A DNA stretch of 14,105 nucleotides from CAWEHT01 sp963808455 (GCA_963808455.1 CAWEHT010000251.1:1-14105); one strand, 5' to 3'; shown: positions 1-6,364, counted from the first letter of the stretch. Made by a program: numbers and translations. The notes: generated by a model from the sequence alone, not told the origin.

Positions 1-1
1 T

Positions 2-841
2 CCAGCCGTCCTGGCGACCTGCCGCTACCTCGAACGGCGCGGCTGGCGGGTGACGTACGTGGCCGTAGACAGGCACGGCATGGTAAGCCCAGATGATGTG
101 GAACGGGCGCTGACCAGGCGCACCATCCTGGTCACGATCATGCACGCCAACAATGAGACTGGCACGATTCAGCCCATCGCCGAGATCGCGCATATCGCCC
201 GTGTCCACAGCGTGCTGATGCACAGCGACGCCGCTCAATCGGTGGGCAAGATCCCCACGCTAGTGCCTGACCTCAACGTGGATCTGCTGACCGTCGCCGG
301 ACACAAGCTCTATGCGCCCAAGGGAATCGGCGCGCTCTATGTCCGGCGGGGGGTCCGGCTGGAGCCGCTGATTCACGGGGCCGATCATGAAGCTGGGCGA
401 CGGGCGGGTACCGAGAATGTGGCTGGTATTGCCGGGTTGGGAGAAGCCTGCCGCATCGCCGGTGAGAGCCTGTCAGCGACCGCTGAACGGCTGCGTGGCC
501 TGCGGGATCACTTGCACGCGGCGCTGGTTGAGAAAAGTGGCGCGGTCCACTTGAACGGCCATCCGACGCAGCGCCTGCCCAACACGCTCAACGTGGGGTT
601 CGAGGGCATGGACGGCAATGCCCTGCTGAGCAGACTGCCTGAGATCGCCGCCTCGACCGGCTCAGCCTGCCATTCCGGCCGCAGCGATCCGTCGCCGGTG
701 CTGCTGGCCATGGGTGTCGCGCCGGAGCTGGCGCTGGGAGCCGTGCGCTTTAGCCTGGGGCGTTGGACGACCATCGAGGAATTGGACGCGGTAGCGATGT
801 TGGTGGGCGAGCGAGCTTCCGCCCTCAGGCCGTCAGGGTAA
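2..841 (+). CDS. Cysteine desulfurase (NifS/IscS family), 5'-truncated by window edge
   Basis: PLP enzyme that takes sulfur from L-cysteine as an enzyme-bound persulfide and passes it to acceptors (Fe-S, thio-cofactor or selenium pathways). The frame is open from base 2, so only the last 279 residues are seen; roughly 105-110 N-terminal residues of a ~385-residue enzyme lie outside. Visible landmarks in fragment numbering: HANNETGTIQP (about 48-58), SDAAQSVGK, the PLP-lysine motif AGHK (Lys102), the RAGTEN segment, and the mobile active-site loop STGSACHSG with the sulfur-accepting Cys223. The short loop fits the group I (NifS/IscS) type rather than SufS. The stop is followed by 126 non-coding bases and then the UGA-containing DsrE-like gene on the same strand, which suggests a functional pair: desulfurase as sulfur (or selenium) donor, DsrE as acceptor. 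Family is confident; the specific partner is inferred. The start is not visible. Confidence 0.95.
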   Translation, partial: PAVLATCRYLERRGWRVTYVAVDRHGMVSPDDVERALTRRTILVTIMHANNETGTIQPIAEIAHIARVHSVLMHSDAAQSVGKIPTLVPDLNVDLLTVAGHKLYAPKGIGALYVRRGVRLEPLIHGADHEAGRRAGTENVAGIAGLGEACRIAGESLSATAERLRGLRDHLHAALVEKSGAVHLNGHPTQRLPNTLNVGFEGMDGNALLSRLPEIAASTGSACHSGRSDPSPVLLAMGVAPELALGAVRFSLGRWTTIEELDAVAMLVGERASALRPSG

Positions 842-967
842 GTGCCCCACCCTGGCCCTCGTGGACTGCCGGCTGACCCACCGCAATGTGATATCCGGTC
901 ACAGCACGGCATCAACCAAAAACCACGTGAGCTGTAATAACTATTGAACGCAAAGGAGAAAAAGCAA
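842..967 (+). promoter_or_regulatory. Upstream region of the DsrE-like gene with a TGTGA/TCACA dyad
   Basis: This 126-base gap holds a perfect 5-bp dyad, TGTGA (887-891) and TCACA (899-903), with a 7-base spacer. The half-sites match the Crp consensus but the spacer is one base longer than the usual six. A possible -10 box TAATAA lies at 935-940 without a good -35. The ribosome binding site AAAGGAGA (about 951-958) is strong. Either the DsrE gene has its own promoter here or it is read through from the desulfurase gene. Only the dyad and the RBS are seen directly; regulator binding is a guess. Confidence 0.3.
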
Positions 968-1330
968 ATGTCTGAGGCTAAGAAGCAATACCTGTTCATC
1001 ATCAACGACGCATCCTACGGTACCGAGCGTCCGTACAATGCCCTGCGGCTGGCGCTCAAACTTGCCTCCATGCCAGACGCGACCGTGAGGGTGTTCCTGA
1101 CGGGTGACGGCGTCACGTGCGCAGCGGCGGGCCAGAACACCCCGGCCGGCTACTACAATCTGGAGCGTATGTTGAGCTCGATTGCCCGGCGAGGCGAAGT
1201 CGCCACCTGAGGGAGCTGCGCAGAGGCCCGCGGGCTCGGGCCTGAGCGACTCATCGAAGGCGTGCAAACGAGCAGCATGCAGGTGCTGGCCGAGTGGACG
1301 GTGGCTGCCGACCAGGTACTTGTGTTCTGA
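968..1330 (+). CDS. DsrE-like selenoprotein candidate (in-frame UGA at the conserved Cys position)
   Basis: DsrE-fold proteins carry or transfer sulfane sulfur on a conserved cysteine. ATG 968 sits behind a strong AAAGGAGA site. The frame meets TGA at 1208-1210 (codon 81), then stays open for 39 more codons to TGA at 1328-1330, giving 120 residues, normal for the family. Homology does not stop at the UGA: before it come GDGVTCAAAGQNTPAGYYNLERML and RRGEVAT, after it GSCAEARGL, a GVQTSSMQVLAEWT stretch and the typical end ADQVLVF. Related proteins have Cys at this place (pattern C-G-x-C-x-x-A-R-G), so here U81 replaces the active cysteine and Cys84 follows. A hairpin with bacterial SECIS geometry begins just downstream. 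Sec-containing DsrE-like proteins have been reported from metagenomic selenoprotein surveys. Alternatives: a Cys(TGC)-to-stop(TGA) mutation or a sequencing error, in which case only residues 1-80 are made. Confidence 0.82.
1208..1253 (+). promoter_or_regulatory. Candidate bacterial SECIS stem-loop at the in-frame UGA
   Basis: The RNA from the UGA onward can fold into a hairpin. The upper stem is a perfect 7-bp pair, AGGCCCG (1224-1230) with CGGGCCT (1237-1243), closing a 6-base apical loop CGGGCT (1231-1236). Below it, after a 2x2 internal loop, CGC (1219-1221) pairs with GCG (1246-1248), and the base UGAG (1208-1211) pairs with CUCA (1250-1253). There are 20 bases between UGA and the apical loop, inside the roughly 16-37 range of bacterial SECIS models, and the second loop base is G, which also matches the model. 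The folding was done by eye; high GC makes chance stems more likely. Confidence 0.65.
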
Positions 1331-1354
1331 GCCGGCCGTGCTCCTTCGGCTTTT
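1330..1354 (+). terminator. Weak stem-loop with T-run after the DsrE-like gene
   Basis: AGCCG (1330-1334) can pair with CGGCT (1347-1351) around a 12-base loop, and the stem runs into TTTT (1351-1354). It starts at the second UGA, where the DsrE gene should end, and lies before the convergent radical SAM gene. The stem is short, so the call is tentative. Confidence 0.3.
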
Positions 1355-1372
1355 CGATCCCTCGGCCTCAGG

Positions 1373-2566
1373 CTATGGGCACAGCACGATCCCCTGCGCC
1401 CATAAACATTCGCTGCATACCGGGAACTCATTCCCGTAGCAGTCGTCCGCATTGCCTTCGGTGCTCGGGCAGCCGCCGCAGACGAAACACGCAGGGAAAT
1501 CGAACGCCCTCATGCGCCGCCTGAACTCGCGGTAGCCGGGTTGCTGCCAGATCGCTGCCAGCGGGCTCTCGTTGACCTTGCCGAAGGTGCAGCTCTGGAC
1601 CTGCTTCCAGTGCCCGTACACGTATTCAGGATGCGAGTGCAGAAGCGACAGGCAGGGGGCGACCCGGCCATCCCATCTTACCGCCAGCATGCCCTCGTGG
1701 GCGAAACGGCAGTGGTTGCGCCAGGCTCCGGCATCGAGCGCCGGGGGCGGGATCACCGGGGCATCGCGCCACACTGTCTCCAACGCCGATCGGGTCAGCT
1801 CGTTGACATCCATCCGCCCCAGCGCCAGGCGCGGCCGCCAGTGGGCCGGGACAAAGTTCGACTCCCACGCTGTGCGTCCCCAGAGCGCCTCTTTGGCCAT
1901 TTCCGGTGTGTGAGGGATCACGTTGCTGACCGAGACGAAATCCAGGTCCAGATCGCCTGCCAGACGCAGCAGGCCCGGCAGGCCGGCGATATTGCGCACC
2001 ATGGCGACGAATGCCAGCCCGAGCCGGGCCGGGGCGCGAGCGCGGCGGCGCGCCTCGCACAGCGCGGCCAGGTTCGCGAGGACAGGTTCCAGCTCGGTGC
2101 CGCGCACGCTGGCATAGCCGGCATCGTCGGCCCCATCCAGGGAGATGGCCACCTGCGCCACGCCCATGCCCAGCAGCGCGCCGATCTTCGCCGGCGTGAG
2201 CAGCAGGCCGTTGGTGATCAGTTCCACCCGCAGCCCCGCGACCCGCGCCAAGCGGACCATCTCCATGAAATCCGGATGGGCCAACGGCTCGCCGAAGCCG
2301 CCGAAAGCGAGGGTGATGCCTCCACCGGAGCCAGGGGGCAGGCCTTCCAACAGCGCCCGGTAGCGCGCCAGCGGCATGTGACCCGGCGGCTCATCCCAGG
2401 CGTTGCGAATGCAGGTGGCGCAGCTCAGGTTGCAGCACGTGGTGGCTTCGACGTAGATCTTGCGTGGCGCGTCGGCGCGCACCTGCATCGTGCCGTCAGA
2501 CCGGGTGACGATCAGTTCGTCGGCCGGCGCGATCCCGGCGCGGGCGAGCTCCGCAGCCGGGATCAC
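1373..2566 (-). CDS. Radical SAM/SPASM-type maturase (tungsten-cofactor maturase-like)
   Basis: A radical SAM enzyme of 397 residues from GTG 2566. The AdoMet-binding cluster motif CNLSCATC (Cys45, Cys49, Cys52) follows a KIYVEATTCC stretch; GGFGEPLAHPDF (about 90-101) is the GGEP-like AdoMet site. The C-terminal third is cysteine-rich: HCRFAHEG, RVAPCLSLLHSH, then CFVCGGCPS, DDCYGNEFPVC and a final CLWAQG...CP, as expected for auxiliary Fe-S clusters. The N- and C-terminal patterns resemble radical SAM proteins linked to tungsten aldehyde ferredoxin oxidoreductases; no such oxidoreductase is in the window. Residues 1-30 look like an AbrB-type strand pattern, and the family-like text D-G-R-G-N-L continues in frame upstream of GTG 2566 (to about 2584), so the true start may be further upstream, although no ATG, GTG or TTG codon is found in the 186-base gap. 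It is the last gene of the probable arsR operon. Confidence 0.85.
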   Translation of the reverse strand: MIPAAELARAGIAPADELIVTRSDGTMQVRADAPRKIYVEATTCCNLSCATCIRNAWDEPPGHMPLARYRALLEGLPPGSGGGITLAFGGFGEPLAHPDFMEMVRLARVAGLRVELITNGLLLTPAKIGALLGMGVAQVAISLDGADDAGYASVRGTELEPVLANLAALCEARRRARAPARLGLAFVAMVRNIAGLPGLLRLAGDLDLDFVSVSNVIPHTPEMAKEALWGRTAWESNFVPAHWRPRLALGRMDVNELTRSALETVWRDAPVIPPPALDAGAWRNHCRFAHEGMLAVRWDGRVAPCLSLLHSHPEYVYGHWKQVQSCTFGKVNESPLAAIWQQPGYREFRRRMRAFDFPACFVCGGCPSTEGNADDCYGNEFPVCSECLWAQGIVLCP

Positions 2567-2752
2567 CAGGTTGCCGCGCCCGTCTCGCCGGGCACTTTCG
2601 ACGCAGGCCGAGGCCTCGCCAGGCTGCGCCTGGGCCGATCCGCGAAGAAAACCTGCGCGGCTGAGGCACGGGAACGACTCCCTTCGGTTTGGGCCAGGCT
2701 GGCGCGCCGCCGGGCGTTGGCCCGGACGCCGGCGCGGCAGGCTGAACGAAGC

Positions 2753-3010
2753 TCAGGCTCCGGCGTCGGCGGCCGTGGCCAGAAGGGTCATGATCTCGCC
2801 AGGAGGCAGGACCCGCCCGGCGCTGACCAGCTTCTCGTCGATCACCAGGGCGGGCGTGGCCAGGATGCCGTAGCGGGCGAACTGGCTGCGGTCGGTGATC
2901 AGCTCGTAGGTCGCGTCGATGCCCAGCTGTGCGCCGGCCTGGCGGGTGTTCTTGTCCAGGTTGTGGCAGTTCTCGCAGCCGCCACCCAGCACTTTCACAT
3001 GCAGCGTCAT
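2753..3010 (-). CDS. Small thioredoxin-like protein (redox-active disulfide protein 2 type)
   Basis: An 85-residue single-domain thioredoxin-fold protein. The start MTLHVKVLGGG has CxxC directly after it (C12-E-N-C15), followed by HNLDKNTRQA; the cis-proline loop is ILATPALVIDEKLVSAGRV. This matches the short 'redox-active disulfide protein 2' / MTH895-like family, cytoplasmic and often found with metal(loid) or sulfur genes. ATG 3010 was chosen because AAGGAG lies a proper distance upstream and the family starts here; upstream in-frame codons give no family sequence. It ends in TGA, and the frame then happens to stay open into the radical SAM gene, but nothing there looks like a continuation. 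The natural role would be reducing or relaying disulfides/persulfides from the neighbouring OsmC and DGC proteins; that is inference. Confidence 0.9.
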   Translation of the reverse strand: MTLHVKVLGGGCENCHNLDKNTRQAGAQLGIDATYELITDRSQFARYGILATPALVIDEKLVSAGRVLPPGEIMTLLATAADAGA

Positions 3011-3083
3011 GGTCTTGGTCTCCTTGGTTTGGTAGGTTGGGTTTAGAGCCTCGATGGCGATCACAAATGGGCCGCGGGGTGCG

Positions 3084-3572
3084 TCAGGGCGCGCCCGAGG
3101 CCGCCATCTTGTCTTCATTTTCCAGCACGGTGATCCGAGGCTCGATCAGTATCTGGCTCTTAACCGAGTTGGCCACCAGGCTGTACTTCTGCGCCGATGC
3201 CAGCGCCCGGCGCACGCGGCGCTCCGTCTTCGCCAGATCGCCGTCGGGATCGACGCGCACCGTGATCTCGGGCCAGAAACGCAGGTGCGTGAAGATCTCG
3301 GTGTGATCTAACTCGATTTGCTTGGTGCCCTCCGTCCGGCAGCGATAATCGACGAGGTCGATCTTGAGGCGCTCGCACGCCCAGAGGAACATCAGCATGA
3401 CGCAGGTGTTGGCGGCTGCCACGAAAGCGTCCTCCGGGGTCAACACCCCCTCATGGCCCTGCGCTTTGGGCGGAGCGGAGAACATCATCTGTGGGCCGTT
3501 GCCCAGGGCCAGGTGCCCCCAATGCGCGCCTTCCCAGCGCACCTGGGTGGCATAAGTAGCCGTGTTAGCCAT
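3084..3572 (-). CDS. OsmC-like protein lacking the usual second cysteine
   Basis: 162 residues from ATG 3572, preceded by GGGAGGGG. The fold signature is clear: LTPEDAFVAAANTCVMLMFLWACERL, with Cys57 at the position of the peroxidatic cysteine of OsmC/Ohr. Classic OsmC and Ohr proteins use a second cysteine in a C-P-x-S-like segment near residue 125; the matching stretch here reads SAQKYSLVANSV with no cysteine. Cys66 and Cys78 (DYRCRTEG) are extra. So the usual two-cysteine hydroperoxide reduction with lipoyl-type reductants is doubtful, and a thiol or persulfide carrier role would fit the neighbours better. OsmC is linked to lipoylated proteins as electron donors in other bacteria, and a GcvH-like protein is encoded in the same operon; a partnership is possible but inferred. 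Confidence 0.92.
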   Translation of the reverse strand: MANTATYATQVRWEGAHWGHLALGNGPQMMFSAPPKAQGHEGVLTPEDAFVAAANTCVMLMFLWACERLKIDLVDYRCRTEGTKQIELDHTEIFTHLRFWPEITVRVDPDGDLAKTERRVRRALASAQKYSLVANSVKSQILIEPRITVLENEDKMAASGAP

Positions 3573-3622
3573 GTGCCCCTCCCTGCCGGTTCGGCCACGA
3601 AGCCCCCGAAGGGGGTAAGCCT

Positions 3623-4378
3623 TCAATCATGCCGGCCCTCCGCATGGGGCAGCGTGGAGTTCAGCTTTCCCCGGCAGTAGTCGGCCCAGGCCAGGCTCAC
3701 GGCCTCGGCATAGGCCGGGTCCTCTTCGCCCGGGATGGTGTTGTAGATTCGCACGGTGGCCATGATCTGCTCAGGGGGTGCTCCGTCGGCGCGCAGGCCC
3801 TGCTGATACGCCATTTCCAGGATGGGCTGCAAGGCCATGATCTGTACCGATTTCCCGCCGATCCGGACCGTCGTGACCGGAACGCCTGAGCCGCAGGCGC
3901 AGCCGGCGGTGCTGACGGCCGGCGCCTCGCCGGCGGGCTGCAGCATCGCCCCTTCCGTGCGGCTCCAGCGGACGGCCATCAGACGATCGACTTCGGCGGC
4001 GATGGCCTCTGCCAGCGCATCTACCAGTGCGCGGCTCTCCGCGGAGAGCCGCCGGCAGCCTTGCGGTCGCGGCAGATCGTGCTCGGCCCGGACTTGCTCC
4101 ACCAGGATGCTCGCCGCGGGGCGGTTGCTGTAGAGCTCCGTGGCGCGGGCCGCGCAGCGTTTCTCGCAGCCGTCCACGGCGACGGTGGGGTAGAATTTGG
4201 CGAAGGCGCGGTCGCCCTCGCCGCCGGCCAGGAACAGCGGCAGGCAGATGGTGACGGTCTGCGCCGGGCGGAGGGTTTCGAGCACCTGCAAAGCGGCCAG
4301 GCGCGTGACCGTCCCCTCCGGCATCTCCTCCCCCGAGCAGGCCACGATCCCGACCTTGCGTTGCGGCAGGCTAGGCAC
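3623..4378 (-). CDS. DGC-domain putative zinc-binding protein with extra C-terminal domain
   Basis: 251 residues read from GTG 4378, which has GGAGGTG seven bases upstream; longer versions overlap the upstream gene in another frame and give low-complexity W/P/R sequence. Residues 9-80 form a DGC domain: VGIVACSGEE (Cys14) and VAVDGCEKRC (Cys71, Cys75), as in the DGC family (DGCxxxC). After a helical linker there is a CACGSG motif (Cys160, Cys162) and a compact C-terminal domain of about 75 residues (VRIGGKSVQIMALQPILEMA, then a MATVRIYNTIPGEED stretch) that I have seen only as an uncharacterised thioredoxin/metal-neighbour module. It overlaps the first DGC gene by 8 bases, so the two are translationally coupled and probably form a pair. 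Function in metal or sulfur handling is a family-level guess. Confidence 0.85.
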   Translation of the reverse strand: MPSLPQRKVGIVACSGEEMPEGTVTRLAALQVLETLRPAQTVTICLPLFLAGGEGDRAFAKFYPTVAVDGCEKRCAARATELYSNRPAASILVEQVRAEHDLPRPQGCRRLSAESRALVDALAEAIAAEVDRLMAVRWSRTEGAMLQPAGEAPAVSTAGCACGSGVPVTTVRIGGKSVQIMALQPILEMAYQQGLRADGAPPEQIMATVRIYNTIPGEEDPAYAEAVSLAWADYCRGKLNSTLPHAEGRHD

Positions 4379-4790
4379 GATCCTCACCTCCGGAAAGCTC
4401 GTCGCTGGCGCGGGCCACGTCCTCGGCCAGGGCGCGGGCCAGGGCCATCCCGCCCTCGTTGAGCTCCGCAATGCCCTTCGGCTTCAGTTCCTTGTGCCGG
4501 CGGTAGAACTCCAGCACGGCATACTCTTTGGCCACGCAGCCGCCTGCCTGGCGCACGTTCACCGTGGCGCAGGCCAGCTGGCAGCCGTCCAGGGTGATGA
4601 CCGGCGTGCCCGCGATGGCAGAGCGGGCCTGCTCATCGCCGAGCACGAGCAGCGAGAGCGGCACGATCCCTGTGGTCTCCGGGCGCAACTCTTCGGTAAC
4701 GACGTAGGCCGCTTCGCGGGTGACGCTGCCGAAGGCCTTCCCGATGCCGCTGCACGGCACGACCCGGATCACTCCTTTTCCTTGGGCCAT
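4371..4790 (-). CDS. DGC-domain putative zinc-binding protein (short form)
   Basis: 139 residues from ATG 4790. Landmarks are VVPCSGIGKAFGSVTREAAY (Cys13), then ITLDGCQLACATVN (Cys70, Cys74) and GGCVAKEY (Cys85). This is the DGC domain (PF08859-like), whose conserved cysteines are thought to bind zinc or carry sulfur; no activity is established. It starts 13 bases after the GcvH-like stop and ends inside the start of the second, longer DGC gene, so it sits in the middle of a tightly packed operon. The two DGC proteins share the motif but little else, so they look like ancient paralogues with distinct roles rather than a recent duplication. A longer version reaching into the GcvH gene (to 4919) is an out-of-frame artefact. 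Confidence 0.88.
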   Translation of the reverse strand: MAQGKGVIRVVPCSGIGKAFGSVTREAAYVVTEELRPETTGIVPLSLLVLGDEQARSAIAGTPVITLDGCQLACATVNVRQAGGCVAKEYAVLEFYRRHKELKPKGIAELNEGGMALARALAEDVARASDELSGGEDRA

Positions 4791-4803
4791 TGGCACCTTC
4801 CTA

Positions 4804-5250
4804 TCAAGAGGCAGCCCCGGCGGTCTGCGTCTCCATGACCGCGAGGTAAGCCTGGGCATCGAGCAGGCCCTCCACCGGCCACCGTGCCGGCTGCAAGTCG
4901 AGCAGCCAGCCTTCACCATAAGGGTCCAGGTTGATGAGCTCGGGGCGGTCTCCCAGCCCCGCGTTGATGCCTGTCACCTGGCCGGCGAACGGCGCCGGCA
5001 CCTCAAGGTCCACCTTGATCGTTTCGATGCGCGCCAACTCGTCGCCGGCCGTCATGTTGGTGCCGGGCGCCGGGAGATCGACGAAAGCCACGTCACCGCT
5101 GGACTGCTGGCGAAAATCGGTCAGGCCGATGCGCGCCCTGCCTGACCCATCGTCCAGGGCCACCCAGACGCCGGACGCCGCATAGAGCAGTCCCTCCTTC
5201 ACCCGAAAGGTGAACTTGTCCATACTCACTTCCAGGAAGCCGTCGGTCAT
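4804..5250 (-). CDS. GcvH-like lipoyl-carrier protein
   Basis: 148 residues resembling glycine cleavage H protein: a barrel-sandwich hybrid with GLTDFRQQSSGDVAFVDLP (about 42-60) and the lipoylation hairpin ETIKVDLEVPAPFAGQV with Lys79 in place of the usual E-S/T-x-K. No other glycine cleavage gene (gcvT, gcvP) is nearby; instead it lies among DGC, OsmC, thioredoxin-like and radical SAM genes. GcvH-like lipoate proteins working outside glycine cleavage are known in sulfur oxidation (the lipoate-binding proteins of sHdr systems), so a role as dithiol carrier for sulfur is plausible here. ATG 5250 (site AAAGGATG, rather far) and ATG 5223 are both possible; the shorter start still leaves a complete domain. 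It follows arsR by 17 bases. Confidence 0.88.
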   Translation of the reverse strand: MTDGFLEVSMDKFTFRVKEGLLYAASGVWVALDDGSGRARIGLTDFRQQSSGDVAFVDLPAPGTNMTAGDELARIETIKVDLEVPAPFAGQVTGINAGLGDRPELINLDPYGEGWLLDLQPARWPVEGLLDAQAYLAVMETQTAGAAS

Positions 5251-5267
5251 GGGTTGGCATCATCCTT

Positions 5268-5684
5268 TCACGCGCGTTCGCACCTGGATTCCGGCAACCG
5301 CCGGCGCGGGCAGCCGGCTTCGCCGGCCCCGTCGTTGTCCGCCTGCCGGCACCTCGGGCATGGGCACCCCGCGACCGCCCGGCGCGTGTTGCTCAGGCCC
5401 AGCTCCGCCGGGCCGGCGGCCGAGGTCAGGATGGCCGTGAGCTGGCGCGCCATCTCCTCGTCGGCGAGGCGGTAGAAGACGTTGAGGCCGTCCTTCTCGT
5501 CGACGACCAGGCCGGCATGGCGCAGCATCGCCAGATGCTGCGAGATGTAGGGCTGTGAACGGTCCAACGCGGCCGACAGGTGACAGACGCACTCCGGGTG
5601 GCAGCGCAGCACCGCCAGGATGCGGAGCCGGTCCGGATGAGCGATCAGCCTGAGCAGATTGGCCAGCTTGCGATAGGGGTCCAT
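5268..5684 (-). CDS. ArsR-family thiol/metal(loid)-responsive repressor
   Basis: 138 residues. Winged-helix repressor: LLRLIAHPDRLRILAVL, then ECVCHL (Cys32, Cys34), which is the metal-binding box of ArsR proteins (consensus E-x-C-V-C-x-L), the recognition helix RSQPYISQHLAMLRHAGLV, and the wing DEKDGLNVFYRL. The family releases DNA when As(III), Sb(III) or similar thiophilic ions (or persulfides in related sensors) bind the cysteines. A C-terminal tail adds CPCPRC (Cys107, 109, 112), possibly a second site. ATG 5684 is the only good start. It is the first gene of the minus-strand cluster, and a perfect dyad 14 bases upstream is a likely operator, so it should control itself and the downstream genes. 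Inducer is not known. Confidence 0.93.
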   Translation of the reverse strand: MDPYRKLANLLRLIAHPDRLRILAVLRCHPECVCHLSAALDRSQPYISQHLAMLRHAGLVVDEKDGLNVFYRLADEEMARQLTAILTSAAGPAELGLSNTRRAVAGCPCPRCRQADNDGAGEAGCPRRRLPESRCERA

Positions 5685-5697
5685 GGCACCATTTGGC

Positions 5698-5719
5698 TAC
5701 ATGCAGATATTTGCATGTA
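5698..5719 (-). promoter_or_regulatory. Probable ArsR operator (8-bp perfect dyad)
   Basis: TACATGCA (5698-5705) and TGCATGTA (5712-5719) are perfect reverse complements around the AT-rich spacer GATATT. The site begins 14 bases upstream of the arsR start codon, in the position and size range of ArsR-family operators. It would cover a minus-strand promoter; no clean -35/-10 pair was recognised there. Confidence 0.65.
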
Positions 5720-5811
5720 TATTCTACTCGGGCTAGGCGAGAAGAAAATGATGGGCGTCATAAACGGTCGCGGATGTGGGCCGAAGTTCCATGGGAAAGG
5801 CAGTTGTGGAC

Positions 5812-5848
5812 TTGACAGGGCAAGCGATCCTGGGCTATTATACAAGCT
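5812..5848 (+). promoter_or_regulatory. Sigma-70-type promoter of padR, with the repeated motif TATACAAGCT
   Basis: TTGACA (5812-5817), an 18-base spacer and TATTAT (5836-5841) form a near-consensus housekeeping promoter in an otherwise GC-rich region, about 35 bases before the padR start. TATACAAGCT (5839-5848) overlaps the -10 and occurs again at 6460-6469, just before the methyltransferase gene. PadR regulators usually bind near their own promoter, so this shared segment is a candidate operator part. Confidence 0.6.
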
Positions 5849-5878
5849 AGAATATATCCGGTACCGCAGGCCATCGTG

Positions 5879-6364
5879 ATGAGCACTCGCTTGGTGATCC
5901 TGGGCGTCTTGCGCCAGCGCCCGCTGCACGGCTATGAGATCAAGCAGATCATCGAGGAGCACATGGGCGATTGGACCTCCATCGCCTTTGGCTCCATTTA
6001 CTTTGCGCTGGACAGGCTGGCAACCGAGGGCATGATCGAGAAGGTGGCGACCGAACAGGAAGGCCGGAGGCCATCCCGCAACGTCTACGAGATCACGGCA
6101 GCCGGCCGGGAGGAGTTTCTGCGGTTGCTCAGGCAGACATGGGCTGACGTCGAGCATCCGTACTTCGCCATCGACATCGCGGTGGCCTTCCTGGCGGCGC
6201 TGCCCCGTGACGAGGTGGTCGTACTTTTGCGCGGGCGGGTGGCGCGTCTCAAGGCCATCCTGAGGTATCTCGCCTTGCACGAGGCGGAGCAAATGGGGCG
6301 GGCGGAGGTTCCGGCTGCCGCCGCCTATATCTTCGCGCATCCGCCGCGATCATTCCGCAGCTGA
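5879..6364 (+). CDS. PadR-family regulator with a C-terminal frameshift
   Basis: Winged-helix repressor. MSTRLVILGVLRQRPLHGYEIKQIIEEHMG is the standard PadR N-terminus, followed by SIAFGSIYFALDRLATEGMI, the GRRPSRNVYEITAAG wing and a long C-terminal helix region. ATG 5879 is preferred over the adjacent GTG 5876. As read, it stops at 6364 after AHPPRSFRS. If one C is removed from the run at about 6341-6342, the frame continues as AHRRDHSAAELAWTEGLLAK and ends at TAG 6417-6419, which is exactly the dimerisation-helix ending expected for PadR. The gene therefore carries a one-base insertion, either a real mutation or a sequencing error. It lies directly before a methyltransferase gene, a common arrangement for PadR regulators of a neighbour. 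The ligand is unknown. Confidence 0.9.
   Translation: MSTRLVILGVLRQRPLHGYEIKQIIEEHMGDWTSIAFGSIYFALDRLATEGMIEKVATEQEGRRPSRNVYEITAAGREEFLRLLRQTWADVEHPYFAIDIAVAFLAALPRDEVVVLLRGRVARLKAILRYLALHEAEQMGRAEVPAAAAYIFAHPPRSFRS

Noticed and set aside
2753..2755. TGA of the thioredoxin-like gene as a second Sec codon, since the frame stays open into the radical SAM gene
   Set aside because: The protein is already full length, residues after the TGA have no family pattern, and no SECIS-like hairpin was recognised; the open frame is explained by high GC.
1541..3046. 501-codon open frame on the plus strand opposite the radical SAM and thioredoxin genes
   Set aside because: Composition is Q/R/H/G-rich without domains, as expected for the antisense of a GC-rich gene; the minus-strand genes have clear families.
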